64,000 nucleotides of DNA from Chryseobacterium wanjuense (lineage in GTDB: Bacteria > Bacteroidota > Bacteroidia > Flavobacteriales > Weeksellaceae). A model generated the notes under the pieces. That model did no database searches. It saw only the letters and a list, made by a program, of their open reading frames with translations, and had not been told where the DNA came from. How positions within the stretch are numbered: the first letter of the stretch is position 1; every line of letters begins with the position of its first letter. Below, piece after piece: positions 1 through 8,762 of this stretch. The stretch is taken from positions 1,550,001 to 1,614,000 of the forward strand of contig NZ_FOIU01000001.1 of NCBI RefSeq assembly GCF_900111495.1, read 5' to 3'. Made by a program: the position numbers and the translations under genes.

Positions 1-648
1 GCAATGATTTCCGCATCGTATGCAGAGATGAAAGATTTTGAGAAAGCTACTTCTTTTTCGAAAAAATATAAACACCTTATCGACAGCATTGATATTGTGA
101 AGAAAAAATCTGGAGATGTAAATTTCATTAATAAAATAAACCAAAAGGTAAGCTCTAAAAAAACTGTTTCCGATAATAATCTATATTTCATCATCTTTTT
201 AGTTGCTGCAATTATTTTAGTTATTCTATTTTTCCTCTACAAAATACGTTGGAAAAAGAAAAATACAGAATATCCGCCCAGTATTTCTGATGTTTCTGTT
301 GACACACCATCTGAGGTAAAACAAAATCAAGAAAATCTTCAACATAATACCTCAGAAAATGTAAAAGAATTGGTGGTTCTTGCAAAAGAAGATATTAATG
401 CTTTTTATATCGAATTTCAGAAAGTCTATCCTGATTTTTATAAAACACTCGCAGAAAAATATCCGGAACTGAATATTTCTGACATTAATTTCTGCACCTT
501 GATGAAAATGAATTTTGGAATTAAAGAAATTTCCCAATACAATAACTCCACCATTCGTGCTGCAGAAGCAAGAAGATACAGAATCATCAAAAAAATGGAG
601 CTCAATAACCAAAATGAACTTTATATGATTTTATCAAATATCAATTGA
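1..648 (+). CDS. TPR/HTH membrane regulator, C-terminal part (5' end outside window)
   Basis: The frame is open to the first base, so the start lies upstream of the window. What remains has a single membrane segment (about residues 60-80, hydrophobic IIFLVAAIILVILFFLY) followed by basic residues. After a linker comes a C-terminal HTH of the LuxR-like type with conserved features 'FCTLMKMNFGIKEISQY' and 'RRYRIIKKM'. The same layout (periplasmic TPR part, one membrane helix, coil, HTH) is complete in the paralogue at 47436-48866. In flavobacteria such proteins are usually annotated as LuxR-type or TPR transcriptional regulators. The signal sensed is unknown. The missing N-terminal part probably contained TPR repeats. 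Confidence 0.75.
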   Translation, partial: AMISASYAEMKDFEKATSFSKKYKHLIDSIDIVKKKSGDVNFINKINQKVSSKKTVSDNNLYFIIFLVAAIILVILFFLYKIRWKKKNTEYPPSISDVSVDTPSEVKQNQENLQHNTSENVKELVVLAKEDINAFYIEFQKVYPDFYKTLAEKYPELNISDINFCTLMKMNFGIKEISQYNNSTIRAAEARRYRIIKKMELNNQNELYMILSNIN

Positions 649-705
649 TTTTAAAACGTATTTTAATTTAATTTTAAAGAATCTTTAATCTATCGCTATT
701 TTTAT

Positions 706-713
706 TATATTTG
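706..713 (+). promoter_or_regulatory. -7 box of the aminotransferase gene
   Basis: TATATTTG matches the Bacteroidota sigma-A consensus TAnnTTTG and lies 17 bases before the ATG at 731. Confidence 0.6.
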
Positions 714-730
714 ATATAAATGCAATAAGA

Positions 731-1870
731 ATGGGCAACATTTACGGATTCAATCATTATTCGTTTTTTACGGAAATGTCCGAATTGGCGACAAGAAACA
801 ACAGTTTTGATCTGTCTCTTGGTCTGCCCGATTTTGATATTGATGAACGTTTAAGGGATTATTTAAAAGAATCCGCAGACCTTAATACCCATAATTATGA
901 GCCACTTGCAGGAAATCCTTTACTGATTGAAAATGTCATTAAGTTTAATCTGAAAAGGCCTAACCGCATCAGGCTTAATGAAAATGAAGTTACGATTGTT
1001 CCCTGTGCAACCTTTGCTTTATATACTTCTCTTAAATCTATTCTAAATCAGGGAGATGAAGTAATTGTTATTCAACCTTCGTATTATACGTATGGTCCTT
1101 CGATTGTAATGAATGGCGGAATTCCGATCTATTATGATCTTGATAATGATTTTGCGATAAATTGGGAAAAATTTCAAAATTGTATCTCAGAAAAAACCAA
1201 AGCCATTATTGTTAATTCGCCACAAAATCCTACCGGGAAAATCTGGCGGCAAAACGACTGGAACCAGTTGTATGAATTGATTAAAAATCAGGATATTTAC
1301 CTTATTTCCGAGGAAATTTACGATACGTATTGTTACGATGGTGTTGAACATTACAGTTCTTTTCTTCATCCTGAACTGAAAAAGAAAACATTCTGTATTT
1401 TTTCTTTCGGGAAAATGTTTCATGCAACCGGCTGGAAAGTGAGTTATTTATTAACCTCCGAAGATTTAACGGCAAAATTCCGTTGCCATCAGCAATATAT
1501 TTCTTACAGTGCAAGTTCTCCTTGTCAGTATGCGATTGCAAAGTATCTTGAGGTCTTTGATCCGTCTGTAAATCAGGCAGAAATGCAGAGAAAAAGGAAT
1601 ATTTTTAATGAATTAATTAAAGAAACTCCATTCATAGTTGAACAAAAAGCTGAAGGAGCTGTTTTTCAGGTCGTTAATTTCAGAAATATTTCAAAAACAA
1701 TGACCGATGTAGAATTTTCAAGATGGCTGACTGTTGAAAAAAAAGTGGCTTGTCTTCCGCTTTCTGCATTTTATAATTCAAGGCAAGATTCTGATTATGT
1801 GCGGTTTAGTTTTGCTAAAAAAGATGAATTGATTTTTGATGCTTTGGAGTATTTGAGGAAGAATCTTTGA
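731..1870 (+). CDS. PLP-dependent class I/II aminotransferase (methionine aminotransferase-like)
   Basis: This is a fold-type I aminotransferase of 379 residues, the usual family length. NSPQNPTGK near residue 157 contacts the cofactor. The Schiff-base lysine is K228 in 'SFGKMFHATGWK', the motif seen in YbdL-type methionine aminotransferases and kynurenine aminotransferases. The enzyme probably transfers the amino group of methionine or an aromatic amino acid to a 2-oxo acid in the cytoplasm. The start follows a TAnnTTTG box at 706-713. The gene stands alone; the next gene is convergent. The family is certain but the substrate is inferred. Confidence 0.88.
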   Translation: MGNIYGFNHYSFFTEMSELATRNNSFDLSLGLPDFDIDERLRDYLKESADLNTHNYEPLAGNPLLIENVIKFNLKRPNRIRLNENEVTIVPCATFALYTSLKSILNQGDEVIVIQPSYYTYGPSIVMNGGIPIYYDLDNDFAINWEKFQNCISEKTKAIIVNSPQNPTGKIWRQNDWNQLYELIKNQDIYLISEEIYDTYCYDGVEHYSSFLHPELKKKTFCIFSFGKMFHATGWKVSYLLTSEDLTAKFRCHQQYISYSASSPCQYAIAKYLEVFDPSVNQAEMQRKRNIFNELIKETPFIVEQKAEGAVFQVVNFRNISKTMTDVEFSRWLTVEKKVACLPLSAFYNSRQDSDYVRFSFAKKDELIFDALEYLRKNL

Positions 1871-1904
1871 TATCTTATGTTGCTGTTACTGTGAAATGTA
1901 CTTT

Positions 1905-1985
1905 ATAGATTTCTCATTCGTCGAAATGACAGAGTGTTTTTTCTCCCGCAGATTTTGCTGATTACGCAGATTTTTTTTTATTTGT
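1905..1985. repeat. Composite intergenic repeat-like segment
   Basis: A piece resembling 'TTCTCATTCGTCGAAATGAC' is followed by 'CCGCAGATTTTGCTGATT' and 'ACGCAGATTTTT'. Related 'CGCAGATTT' and 'CACAGATT' segments occur near 22141 and 23951. These look like remnants of short dispersed intergenic elements, and I see no coding capacity. Confidence 0.4.
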
Positions 1986-2023
1986 GTTAAAATTTGTGTC
2001 ATTAGTGTTTAAATAAAAACAAA

Positions 2024-2047
2024 AAAGCACCGCCAACGCAGTGCTTT
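2024..2047 (-). terminator. Rho-independent terminator of the membrane pyrophosphatase gene
   Basis: The arms AAAGCAC (2024-2030) and GTGCTTT (2041-2047) flank a 10-base loop. An A-run on the plus strand gives the U-tract on the minus-strand transcript, 20 bases after the stop codon. Confidence 0.7.
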
Positions 2048-2066
2048 ATATATTTTAAAATTGATT

Positions 2067-4796
2067 TTAAAGAGCTAGAACCCTTACGTCAATTCTTCTG
2101 TTTTTCGCTTTACATTCATCCGTATCATTGGCTTCACAAACAGGATACTGTGAGCCGTAGCCTTCCGCTTCTACCCTGTCTCCGGCAATTCCCAGCTCCA
2201 GTAACTTTAGTTTTGCAGTCTGAGCCCTCAAATTAGAAAGTTTTTGGTTGCTTTCTTCATTTCCGGTATTGTCTGTATAACCTCCTAATTTTACTTTTAA
2301 ATTTGGATAAGTATTTAAAATTTCAACCAAATTTAATAATTGTACTTCAGACCCCGGCTTCAGATCACTTGAACCTGTTTGGAAATATAAATTCTCAATC
2401 GTGTACCAGGTGTTCGGATCCAGTACTTTCTGATCTTTATTTTTAATCAAATTATACATCTGATACAACTGGCTTCCTTCCCCGATCGATATTTTCTTTC
2501 CACCTTTCAATTCCACCTCCTGAATAGTTCCTGTATCGTAAACGAAGTCTCCGCTTTCATTCAAATGACCTTTGATTTCTTTTGGAGCTAAATCAACCAC
2601 TCCGGCGGTTACTTCAACACTTTTAACTCCCGCAACGCCCGTTAGTGCTTCAATTTTTGCCTTTCTGTTGGCCTCAATTTTATCTTTATGTAAAACGGCT
2701 AAAGTCGGTGCGATAACCAGCGAAACGATTGACATTAATTTAATCAAAATATTCATCGAAGGTCCCGAAGTATCTTTGAAAGGATCTCCCACTGTATCTC
2801 CGGTTACCGAAGCTTTGTGAGGTTCAGAGCCTTTGTAATAAGTCTGTCCGTTAATATCTACTCCCTTTTCAAAAGATTTTTTGGCATTATCCCAAGCTCC
2901 ACCTGCATTGTTCTGGAACATTCCCATTAAAACCCCACTTACGGTAGCACCGGCTAAAAATCCGCCCAATACTTCAGGGCCGAAAATAAATCCGATCAAT
3001 AAAGGAGAAATAATAGCAATCGCTCCGGGAAGCATCATTTTTTTGATGGAAGCATCTGTTGAGATCGCCACACATTTTTCATATTCCGGCTGAGCTTTTC
3101 CTTCCAATATTCCCGGAATCTCACGGAACTGTCTGCGCACTTCCTCTACCATTGCCATTGCAGCCTGTCCCACCGCTGTAATCGCCAATGAAGAAAAGAT
3201 AAACGGAATCATCCCGCCGACAAATAATCCGGCCAAAACATCCGCTCTGTAAATATCAATACCATCAATTCCTGCAATTCCTACGAACGCTGCGAATAAA
3301 GCCAAAGCCGTCAACGCCGCTGAAGCAATCGCAAACCCTTTTCCTGTAGCTGCTGTGGTATTTCCTACCGCATCCAGAATATCGGTTTTTTCACGAACTT
3401 CTTTCGGTAATTCACTCATTTCGGCAATACCTCCGGCATTATCTGCAATCGGACCGAATGCATCGATAGCCAACTGCATTGCTGTTGTTGCCATCATTCC
3501 GGCCGCTGCGATCGCAACTCCGTAAAGACCTGCACACAGATAAGAACCATAAATTCCGCCTGCCAAAACAATGATCGGAAGTAATGTCGATTCCATCCCA
3601 ACGGAAAGTCCGCCGATAATATTGGTTGCATGACCTGTCGAAGATTGTCTTACAATGCTTGAAACCGGTCTTTTACCCATTGCTGTATAATATTCTGTGA
3701 TGATACTCATTAAAGTGCCCACAACTAATCCTACCATAATTGCCCCAAAAACACCCATTTTAGAGAATTCCTGTCCTCTCAGAACCATTTTGTCCGGCAA
3801 AAGATATGTTACCAAAAAATAGGAAGCTATAGCTGTAATGACGATACTTCCCCAGTTTCCAAGGTTCAGTGCGTTTTGTACGCTTGATGTGGAAGAATCT
3901 TCATTGTCATTAATTCTTACAAACAAAGTCCCGATCATGGAAAAAATAATTCCTGTTCCGGCAATTAGCATCGGTAACAAAATCGGCGCAAAACCACCAA
4001 AAGAATCTTCAGAAACCGTTTCTCTTCCCAACACCATTGTTGCTAAAACCGTCGCTACGTATGAACCGAATAAATCCGCTCCCATTCCGGCAACGTCTCC
4101 TACGTTATCTCCCACGTTATCAGCAATTGTAGCCGGATTTCTAGGATCATCTTCCGGAATCCCGGCTTCTACTTTTCCTACCAAATCTGCTCCGACATCG
4201 GCTGCTTTAGTATAAATTCCGCCGCCTACTCTTGCGAAAAGTGCGATAGATTCTGCACCTAAAGAGAAACCTGTTAAGATTTCGATCGTTCTCTCCATTT
4301 CATGAGAGTCTACTGTAGCATGCGGAGCGAAAATTTGTTTGATAATTAAATATAAACCTCCCAATCCTAAAACGGCAAGACCTGCAACCCCCATTCCCAT
4401 CACCGAACCTCCGGCAAAGGAAACTTTAAGCGCTTTTGAAAGTGAAGTTTTTGCGGCCTGAGCGGTTCTTACATTAGCTTTTGTAGCGATTTTCATTCCG
4501 ATAAAACCTGCCGAAGCCGAAAATATAGCTCCAAAAACAAAAGCCACCCCGATAGCCCAGTGAGAATTGGCATTGCTCATTCCCATGACGGCTAAAAGAA
4601 TAGCTACAATCGCTACGAAATAGGTTAAGATTCTGTACTCGGCCTTTAGAAAAGCCATGGCACCGTCAGCGATATGTCCGCTGATAACTTTCATTTTCTC
4701 ATCCCCGGCATCCTGCTTCGTCACCCAGTTACTTTGAAGAAAGGTGTAAAGTAAGGCAACGACACCAAAGATTGGTACTAACACAAATAAGTCCAT
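2067..4796 (-). CDS. hppA: Membrane-bound ion-pumping pyrophosphatase with C-terminal OmpA-like domain
   Basis: The protein hydrolyses pyrophosphate at the inner membrane and uses the energy to pump H+ or Na+. It has 909 residues. The first ~700 form the usual 16-helix M-PPase, with [11 protein letters not shown] at 200-210 and '[18 protein letters not shown]' at 226-243, which hold the Mg-PPi-binding aspartates. '[10 protein letters not shown]' near residue 480 has alanine where K+-independent enzymes have lysine, so it is probably K+-stimulated. I cannot tell H+ from Na+ pumping. Unusually, about 200 further residues follow, ending in an OmpA/MotB-type peptidoglycan-binding domain ('[14 protein letters not shown]', '[13 protein letters not shown]') from about 795. 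M-PPase C-termini face the periplasm, so the domain is placed to touch the cell wall. The soluble PPase gene lies directly upstream. Confidence 0.95.
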   Translation of the reverse strand: MDLFVLVPIFGVVALLYTFLQSNWVTKQDAGDEKMKVISGHIADGAMAFLKAEYRILTYFVAIVAILLAVMGMSNANSHWAIGVAFVFGAIFSASAGFIGMKIATKANVRTAQAAKTSLSKALKVSFAGGSVMGMGVAGLAVLGLGGLYLIIKQIFAPHATVDSHEMERTIEILTGFSLGAESIALFARVGGGIYTKAADVGADLVGKVEAGIPEDDPRNPATIADNVGDNVGDVAGMGADLFGSYVATVLATMVLGRETVSEDSFGGFAPILLPMLIAGTGIIFSMIGTLFVRINDNEDSSTSSVQNALNLGNWGSIVITAIASYFLVTYLLPDKMVLRGQEFSKMGVFGAIMVGLVVGTLMSIITEYYTAMGKRPVSSIVRQSSTGHATNIIGGLSVGMESTLLPIIVLAGGIYGSYLCAGLYGVAIAAAGMMATTAMQLAIDAFGPIADNAGGIAEMSELPKEVREKTDILDAVGNTTAATGKGFAIASAALTALALFAAFVGIAGIDGIDIYRADVLAGLFVGGMIPFIFSSLAITAVGQAAMAMVEEVRRQFREIPGILEGKAQPEYEKCVAISTDASIKKMMLPGAIAIISPLLIGFIFGPEVLGGFLAGATVSGVLMGMFQNNAGGAWDNAKKSFEKGVDINGQTYYKGSEPHKASVTGDTVGDPFKDTSGPSMNILIKLMSIVSLVIAPTLAVLHKDKIEANRKAKIEALTGVAGVKSVEVTAGVVDLAPKEIKGHLNESGDFVYDTGTIQEVELKGGKKISIGEGSQLYQMYNLIKNKDQKVLDPNTWYTIENLYFQTGSSDLKPGSEVQLLNLVEILNTYPNLKVKLGGYTDNTGNEESNQKLSNLRAQTAKLKLLELGIAGDRVEAEGYGSQYPVCEANDTDECKAKNRRIDVRVLAL

Positions 4797-4889
4797 AGTT
4801 TAATATTTTTTTGGTAATAAAGAACTAAATATAATAAATAATTGCTATGAAATCGTGAAAAAATATTCTAACTATTTAAAAATAATTAG

Positions 4890-4900
4890 TTAAACGTTTG
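4890..4900. promoter_or_regulatory. LacI-operator-like palindrome upstream of hppA
   Basis: TTAAACGTTTG is one base short of the TAAACGTTTA palindrome found twice in the LacI sugar locus (39176-39187 and 40434-40443). It sits about 95 bases before the hppA start. It may be a half-degenerate operator or chance in AT-rich DNA. Confidence 0.3.
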
Positions 4901-5022
4901 ACCTATTTATTTGAAATTTATTTTAATTTTGATAAATATTTACATCATGCATTAATTTTAAGTTTGGCTAAAGCCCACTCCTATTGAATACAGCGCATTG
5001 GTTATCTGCTTGTAACAACAAA

Positions 5023-5052
5023 AAAGGATAAACGAAAATTCATTTATCCTTT
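5023..5052 (-). terminator. Terminator of ppa
   Basis: AAAGGATAAA (5023-5032) pairs with TTTATCCTTT (5043-5052) around a 10-base loop, 25 bases after the ppa stop. A-rich plus-strand flanks give U-rich RNA. It separates ppa from hppA, so the two are probably not a simple operon. Confidence 0.6.
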
Positions 5053-5076
5053 AATTTATCTTAAATAAAGAGTATA

Positions 5077-5688
5077 TTATCCTCCGTATTTATTGGCGTA
5101 GTCCTGCTGAGATGCTCTGATTACATGTTTTGCATGTTCAGCACCGTAAACTTCCTGGATTCTGCACTTTGCAGGCTCATCCGGTAAGTTTTTATAAGTC
5201 AGGAAATAGTGCATTAATCGTTTCACTTCCGCTTCAGGCAATTCTGCAATATCTCTGAAATGTCCGAAAGCGTGGTCACCGATCATTACAGCAACGATTT
5301 TATCATCTGCTTCACCTCCGTCGATCATTTTGAAACCTCCGATAGGAATAGCTTCCATCAACAAACCTCCTGCATGAATATTGTGTGAACTTAAAACACA
5401 GATATCAAGCGGGTCATGATCTCCCATTGTAACGTCTGTTGCTCCTCTTTCAATAGCTAAATTCATCACAGCAGAATCGCAGTATGTTCTTGGAACAAAA
5501 CCATATAATGCAGGAATGATATTAGAAAATTTTTGAGGTCTGTCTACCTTTAAAAAACCGGTTTCTTTATCTACTTCGTATTTAATAGTATCTGAAGGAA
5601 CGATCTCCACGAAAACATTTACAACATTTGGCGCATCTTCCCCTGCAGAAATCCCATGCCACGGATGTGCTTTAAAATTTGGAATCAT
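5077..5688 (-). CDS. ppa: Soluble family I inorganic pyrophosphatase
   Basis: The enzyme hydrolyses cytoplasmic pyrophosphate to phosphate and so pulls biosynthetic reactions forward. It has 203 residues, close to the usual 170-220. The catalytic segment is 'MGDHDPLDICVL', a variant of the family signature D-x-D-P-x-D with histidine at the second position. 'IIPALYGFVPRTYC' and 'MIGDHAFGHFRDI' are further conserved family blocks. The gene lies 280 bases upstream of hppA on the same strand but has its own terminator, so the cell has both an energy-wasting and an energy-conserving pyrophosphatase side by side. Confidence 0.93.
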   Translation of the reverse strand: MIPNFKAHPWHGISAGEDAPNVVNVFVEIVPSDTIKYEVDKETGFLKVDRPQKFSNIIPALYGFVPRTYCDSAVMNLAIERGATDVTMGDHDPLDICVLSSHNIHAGGLLMEAIPIGGFKMIDGGEADDKIVAVMIGDHAFGHFRDIAELPEAEVKRLMHYFLTYKNLPDEPAKCRIQEVYGAEHAKHVIRASQQDYANKYGG

Positions 5689-5711
5689 TATTTAAATTTT
5701 TTATTTTTTAG

Positions 5712-6224
5712 TTAAGCTATTATTAAAATTTCTCTTCTCAGGTCTTCTATCGTTGCCGAAATATAATCTTCACTGTTCATATAATTCATGATGAAAACCG
5801 TTTTGAACTCATCTAAATTCGGGCTGCTGCTGAGGCCTTCATATGTTTTGTGAAGCAAATCTATTACAGCATTTTTAGAATCAACTATATTTTTCCATGA
5901 ATTTTTCGTTAAATACAGCTGTTGAGAGGAATTATACTCAAACTCTTCATTGATCGATTTTTCCGTAAGAAATATAAACTCATGAACGGCCAGTCCTTTA
6001 TCAAACTTCTGAATAAGATTGGAAGGTTTTAATCTTTCTAAAAACAATGTCATCCTTTCATAAGACTGGGTTTTATTTTCGGAATTCGATTTTATAGAAA
6101 GTAACTTGATTTCCTGTTCTTTAAGCTTGATGTAAGTAAATACAAATTGTCTGAGCAAAACCAAGAAAGGTATCGCAATGATCAATGCAAAAGCATATGG
6201 TAAATATCCTGAAAAACTTGTCAT
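5712..6224 (-). CDS. Conserved flavobacterial membrane-anchored protein of unknown function
   Basis: I do not recognise a function. The 170-residue product begins with one membrane helix (about 8-28, 'PYAFALIIAIPFLVLLRQF') followed by a charged cytoplasmic helical region containing 'MTLFLERLKPSNLIQKF'. It lacks a signal cleavage site. It ends 23 bases before ppa, on the same strand. The ATG at 6224 is chosen over the in-frame TTG at 6239 because that TTG is part of the TAnnTTTG -7 box (6237-6244). The family appears restricted to Bacteroidota; this is from memory and could not be searched. Confidence 0.6.
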   Translation of the reverse strand: MTSFSGYLPYAFALIIAIPFLVLLRQFVFTYIKLKEQEIKLLSIKSNSENKTQSYERMTLFLERLKPSNLIQKFDKGLAVHEFIFLTEKSINEEFEYNSSQQLYLTKNSWKNIVDSKNAVIDLLHKTYEGLSSSPNLDEFKTVFIMNYMNSEDYISATIEDLRREILIIA

Positions 6225-6236
6225 AATTTGAGGTAG

Positions 6237-6244
6237 CAAAATTA
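6237..6244 (-). promoter_or_regulatory. -7 box (minus strand) of the 5712-6224 gene and possibly ppa
   Basis: The minus strand reads TAATTTTG, a full TAnnTTTG match, 12 bases before the ATG at 6224. It overlaps the alternative TTG start and so excludes it. Confidence 0.6.
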
Positions 6245-6422
6245 CTAATTATTTGGTAGTTTTTGAACATGTTTTCATCAATTCTTACTACAAAATTTTA
6301 AAATTTATTTTTAGCATCAAATATTCTTTCCGATCAGCATAAATAGTATTAATTTGCAGGCGCTAAATAAAACAGAAGTGTCTTTCAAAAATTATATATC
6401 AAAGCTGTCTTTTAACGGTAAA

Positions 6423-7163
6423 ATGAGTAGTAATATCAAAACATGTATTGCTTTTATTGTTAATTCTAAAAGATACAGTTCAAAATTTAAACAAAATAAA
6501 CTTGATCTGAACAACAACGAAACTTTTGTTTATCATTTCAAGAAAAATCATAGAAAATTTGATCTTTATCTAAGGACTTTTAAAGGTGATATTGATATTT
6601 TTTACGAAATATTCTGGAAAAAAACATATGATCAGCATTTAAATTTCCTTCAGGAAAAACCAAAAGTGATTGTTGATCTGGGGGCTCATATCGGTCTGAC
6701 TTCCATTTATCTGAGTTTGAAATATCCGGATGCCAAAATTATTGCTGTAGAGGCTTCTCCTGAAAATTTCCTGTTATTGAAAGAAAATACCTCTTCATTC
6801 AAAAATATTGAATGTGTGAATGCTGCTATTTATTTTGAAGACGGAACTGTGAATTTCGGAAGTGAAGAACTTTCTTATAATCAGAGAATTTCGGATTCGG
6901 GTGCTGAAATTAAGGCTATTTCTGTTGAAAGTTTAATGAAAGAACATCAATTAAACGAAATTAATTTACTTAAAATCGATATAGAAGGCGGAGAAGTTGA
7001 ACTGTTAAGCAAAAACAATTCATGGCTGGAAAAAGTAGAAAATATCATTATTGAAATTCACCAAGACTACACTCAAGAACACCTGAATAAAGATCTGCAA
7101 CCTTTCGGATTTACAATAGAACTGAATAAAAATGCGGTGTTGTTTGCCGACAAAAAACAATAA
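6423..7163 (+). CDS. FkbM family SAM-dependent methyltransferase
   Basis: The central fold has the SAM-binding block 'VVDLGAHIGLTSIYLSL' followed by 'AVEASPENF', and the FkbM signature 'LLKIDIEGGEVELL'. FkbM proteins O-methylate sugars, lipids or polyketides; the substrate here is unknown. A longer frame starting with TTG at 6354 exists, but that codon lies in a near-consensus -7 box (TTAATTTG, 6349-6356). I therefore prefer the ATG at 6423, giving 246 residues. The gene is alone on its strand and converges with the next gene at a distance of one base, with no terminator between them. Confidence 0.82.
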   Translation: MSSNIKTCIAFIVNSKRYSSKFKQNKLDLNNNETFVYHFKKNHRKFDLYLRTFKGDIDIFYEIFWKKTYDQHLNFLQEKPKVIVDLGAHIGLTSIYLSLKYPDAKIIAVEASPENFLLLKENTSSFKNIECVNAAIYFEDGTVNFGSEELSYNQRISDSGAEIKAISVESLMKEHQLNEINLLKIDIEGGEVELLSKNNSWLEKVENIIIEIHQDYTQEHLNKDLQPFGFTIELNKNAVLFADKKQ

Positions 7164-7164
7164 G

Positions 7165-8058
7165 TCAGGACAATTTTAAAGTCTTTCTGATGACATCTTT
7201 TTTAGAATTTGCAATGACCGGATACATTTTCAGTTCAGGACGAAATCCTCTGAAAAATTCTTCGATTGCGGGTACTTCACTTCCCTCAAAATCAAAGATT
7301 TTCTGTGCTATATTCTGTGCAATGACATAATCAATAATCGTGGAAGCACCGGAAAGCTTCACATAATCTTTATCATTAAAAGTGCCTAAAAGCGCAACAG
7401 TTTTCTCATCAAAATACACGGCAATTGTATTAATAATTTTCTCCTGATACACAAAAGCAACGATTTTCAAATGCCCTGAGTTTTCCAGATTAGTAAATAT
7501 TTCTAAAAAATGGGCTTTGCCTTTATTATCTTTGGCTCCGATAAAATTGGCTGATATAAACGTTTCCGCATCTTTTATTTTGGTTTCTATCACTTTGGAA
7601 TGGGCAGAAACCTCTTCGTCCAGCCTTAATTTTCTTTTTCTTTTCGGTGAATATTTTTGACGTATTATTTCGTATTTTTCAGGCTCAATCAGAAAATTTT
7701 TTCGAAGTTGTAAAGGTTCTGAAAATTTATTTCCATCATTAAAAGCATAATACCAGATATTGTATTTTTTCCGGAAAAATTGTAAAAACTGATCATTTAT
7801 TTCAACATTGTCCGTTTTTGAAAAAACGCCCAATTGCTGACAGAGTTTAGGATTAATCACAAGTTTAATTCCCAGTTTCTTCATAAAAGGAACGGGCATA
7901 ACAGCTTCATAATCACCGTAAACGAGAAGTTCCCATTGCTTATCGGAAGTGATGTCTAAAAAAATCTTTGTGGCAGAATATTTTCTCTGCTCAGAATTTT
8001 CCAAACAATCCGAATATTTATCGAAATCAATTTCGTTGTATTTCAATCTTCTAATCAT
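7165..8058 (-). CDS. FemAB/GNAT-like acyltransferase of unknown substrate
   Basis: The 297-residue protein resembles the double-GNAT (FemAB-like) proteins common in flavobacteria. A basic 'SPKRKRKLRL' stretch near 150 is followed by a GNAT-like core ('LKIVAFVYQEKIINTIAVYF', 'GASTIIDYVIAQNIAQKIFDFEGS') and the ending 'FFRGFRPEL'. Such proteins transfer acyl or aminoacyl groups; the substrate is unknown. The start overlaps the radC stop by four bases, so the two are translationally coupled. It has no signal peptide, so it is cytoplasmic. Confidence 0.6.
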   Translation of the reverse strand: MIRRLKYNEIDFDKYSDCLENSEQRKYSATKIFLDITSDKQWELLVYGDYEAVMPVPFMKKLGIKLVINPKLCQQLGVFSKTDNVEINDQFLQFFRKKYNIWYYAFNDGNKFSEPLQLRKNFLIEPEKYEIIRQKYSPKRKRKLRLDEEVSAHSKVIETKIKDAETFISANFIGAKDNKGKAHFLEIFTNLENSGHLKIVAFVYQEKIINTIAVYFDEKTVALLGTFNDKDYVKLSGASTIIDYVIAQNIAQKIFDFEGSEVPAIEEFFRGFRPELKMYPVIANSKKDVIRKTLKLS

Positions 8059-8732
8059 AGCAATCCGTCATCTGAAAAACTAAAATATGAATTCTGCGTG
8101 ATAATCAGGTGATCCAATAGCTGAATATTCAGAAGTTTTCCCGCTTCTCTTATTTTCTGCGTGATTTCAATATCTTCGCGGCTCGGTTTCAGGTTTCCGG
8201 ACGGATGGTTGTGAGCAATGACAACTCCCGTTGAAAAGTGGTCTAAAGCCGTTTTAAACAGAATTCTTACATCAACGATGGATTGATTAATTCCACCCTG
8301 TGTAAGCTGTGCCAAATGAATGACTTTATTACTTTGATTCAAAAAAGCAGCCCAAAATTCTTCTGTTCTCAAATCTGATAAATGGTTCCTGAAAATCTGA
8401 TATGCATTGTGACTGTTTGAAATAACAGGCTTTTCCGGGATTTCCTGGCTTGCCCTTCTTCTTCCGATCTCCAAAGCGGTTGTAATTGAGATCGCTTTTA
8501 CCTCTCCGACTCCTTTAAATTTCATTAAATCTTTAATCGAAAGCAGACTCAGCTGATGCCAATTGTTGTTCACTGAACTTAAGATTCTTCTCGCTAATTC
8601 CACAGCTGTTTCATCCCTGCTTCCGCTTCCCATGATAATGGCCAGTAATTCAGAATCCGACAATGAATTCTTGCCTTTCAGTAAAAATTTTTCTCTGGGC
8701 CTGTCGTCTTCGGCTAAAAATTTAATGGACAT
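8055..8732 (-). CDS. radC: RadC family JAB/MPN-domain protein
   Basis: The 225-residue protein has the typical RadC layout: a helix-hairpin-helix region in the first half ('LMKFKGVGEVKAISI') and a C-terminal JAB1/MPN metalloprotease-like domain with the zinc motif 'AHNHPSGNLKPSREDIE'. RadC was named as a DNA repair protein, but its biochemical role is unsettled. It overlaps the downstream acyltransferase by four bases, which suggests co-expression with no obvious functional link. Confidence 0.92.
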   Translation of the reverse strand: MSIKFLAEDDRPREKFLLKGKNSLSDSELLAIIMGSGSRDETAVELARRILSSVNNNWHQLSLLSIKDLMKFKGVGEVKAISITTALEIGRRRASQEIPEKPVISNSHNAYQIFRNHLSDLRTEEFWAAFLNQSNKVIHLAQLTQGGINQSIVDVRILFKTALDHFSTGVVIAHNHPSGNLKPSREDIEITQKIREAGKLLNIQLLDHLIITQNSYFSFSDDGLL

Positions 8733-8762
8733 TTATTGAGTAAGAAGTTATGAATAATAAGT

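Noticed and set aside
3838..4215. 125-residue open frame antisense to hppA
   Set aside because: It has low-complexity Ser/Pro/Ala composition typical of the reverse strand of an M-PPase gene, no ribosome-binding or promoter signal, and no family resemblance.
4924..4931. Plus-strand TAATTTTG box upstream of no plus-strand gene
   Set aside because: No open frame or stable RNA fold follows before the ppa stop region; an isolated match to a short AT-rich motif is expected by chance.
6354..6422. TTG start giving a 23-residue extension of the FkbM methyltransferase
   Set aside because: The TTG lies inside a near-consensus -7 box, so it would not be on the transcript.
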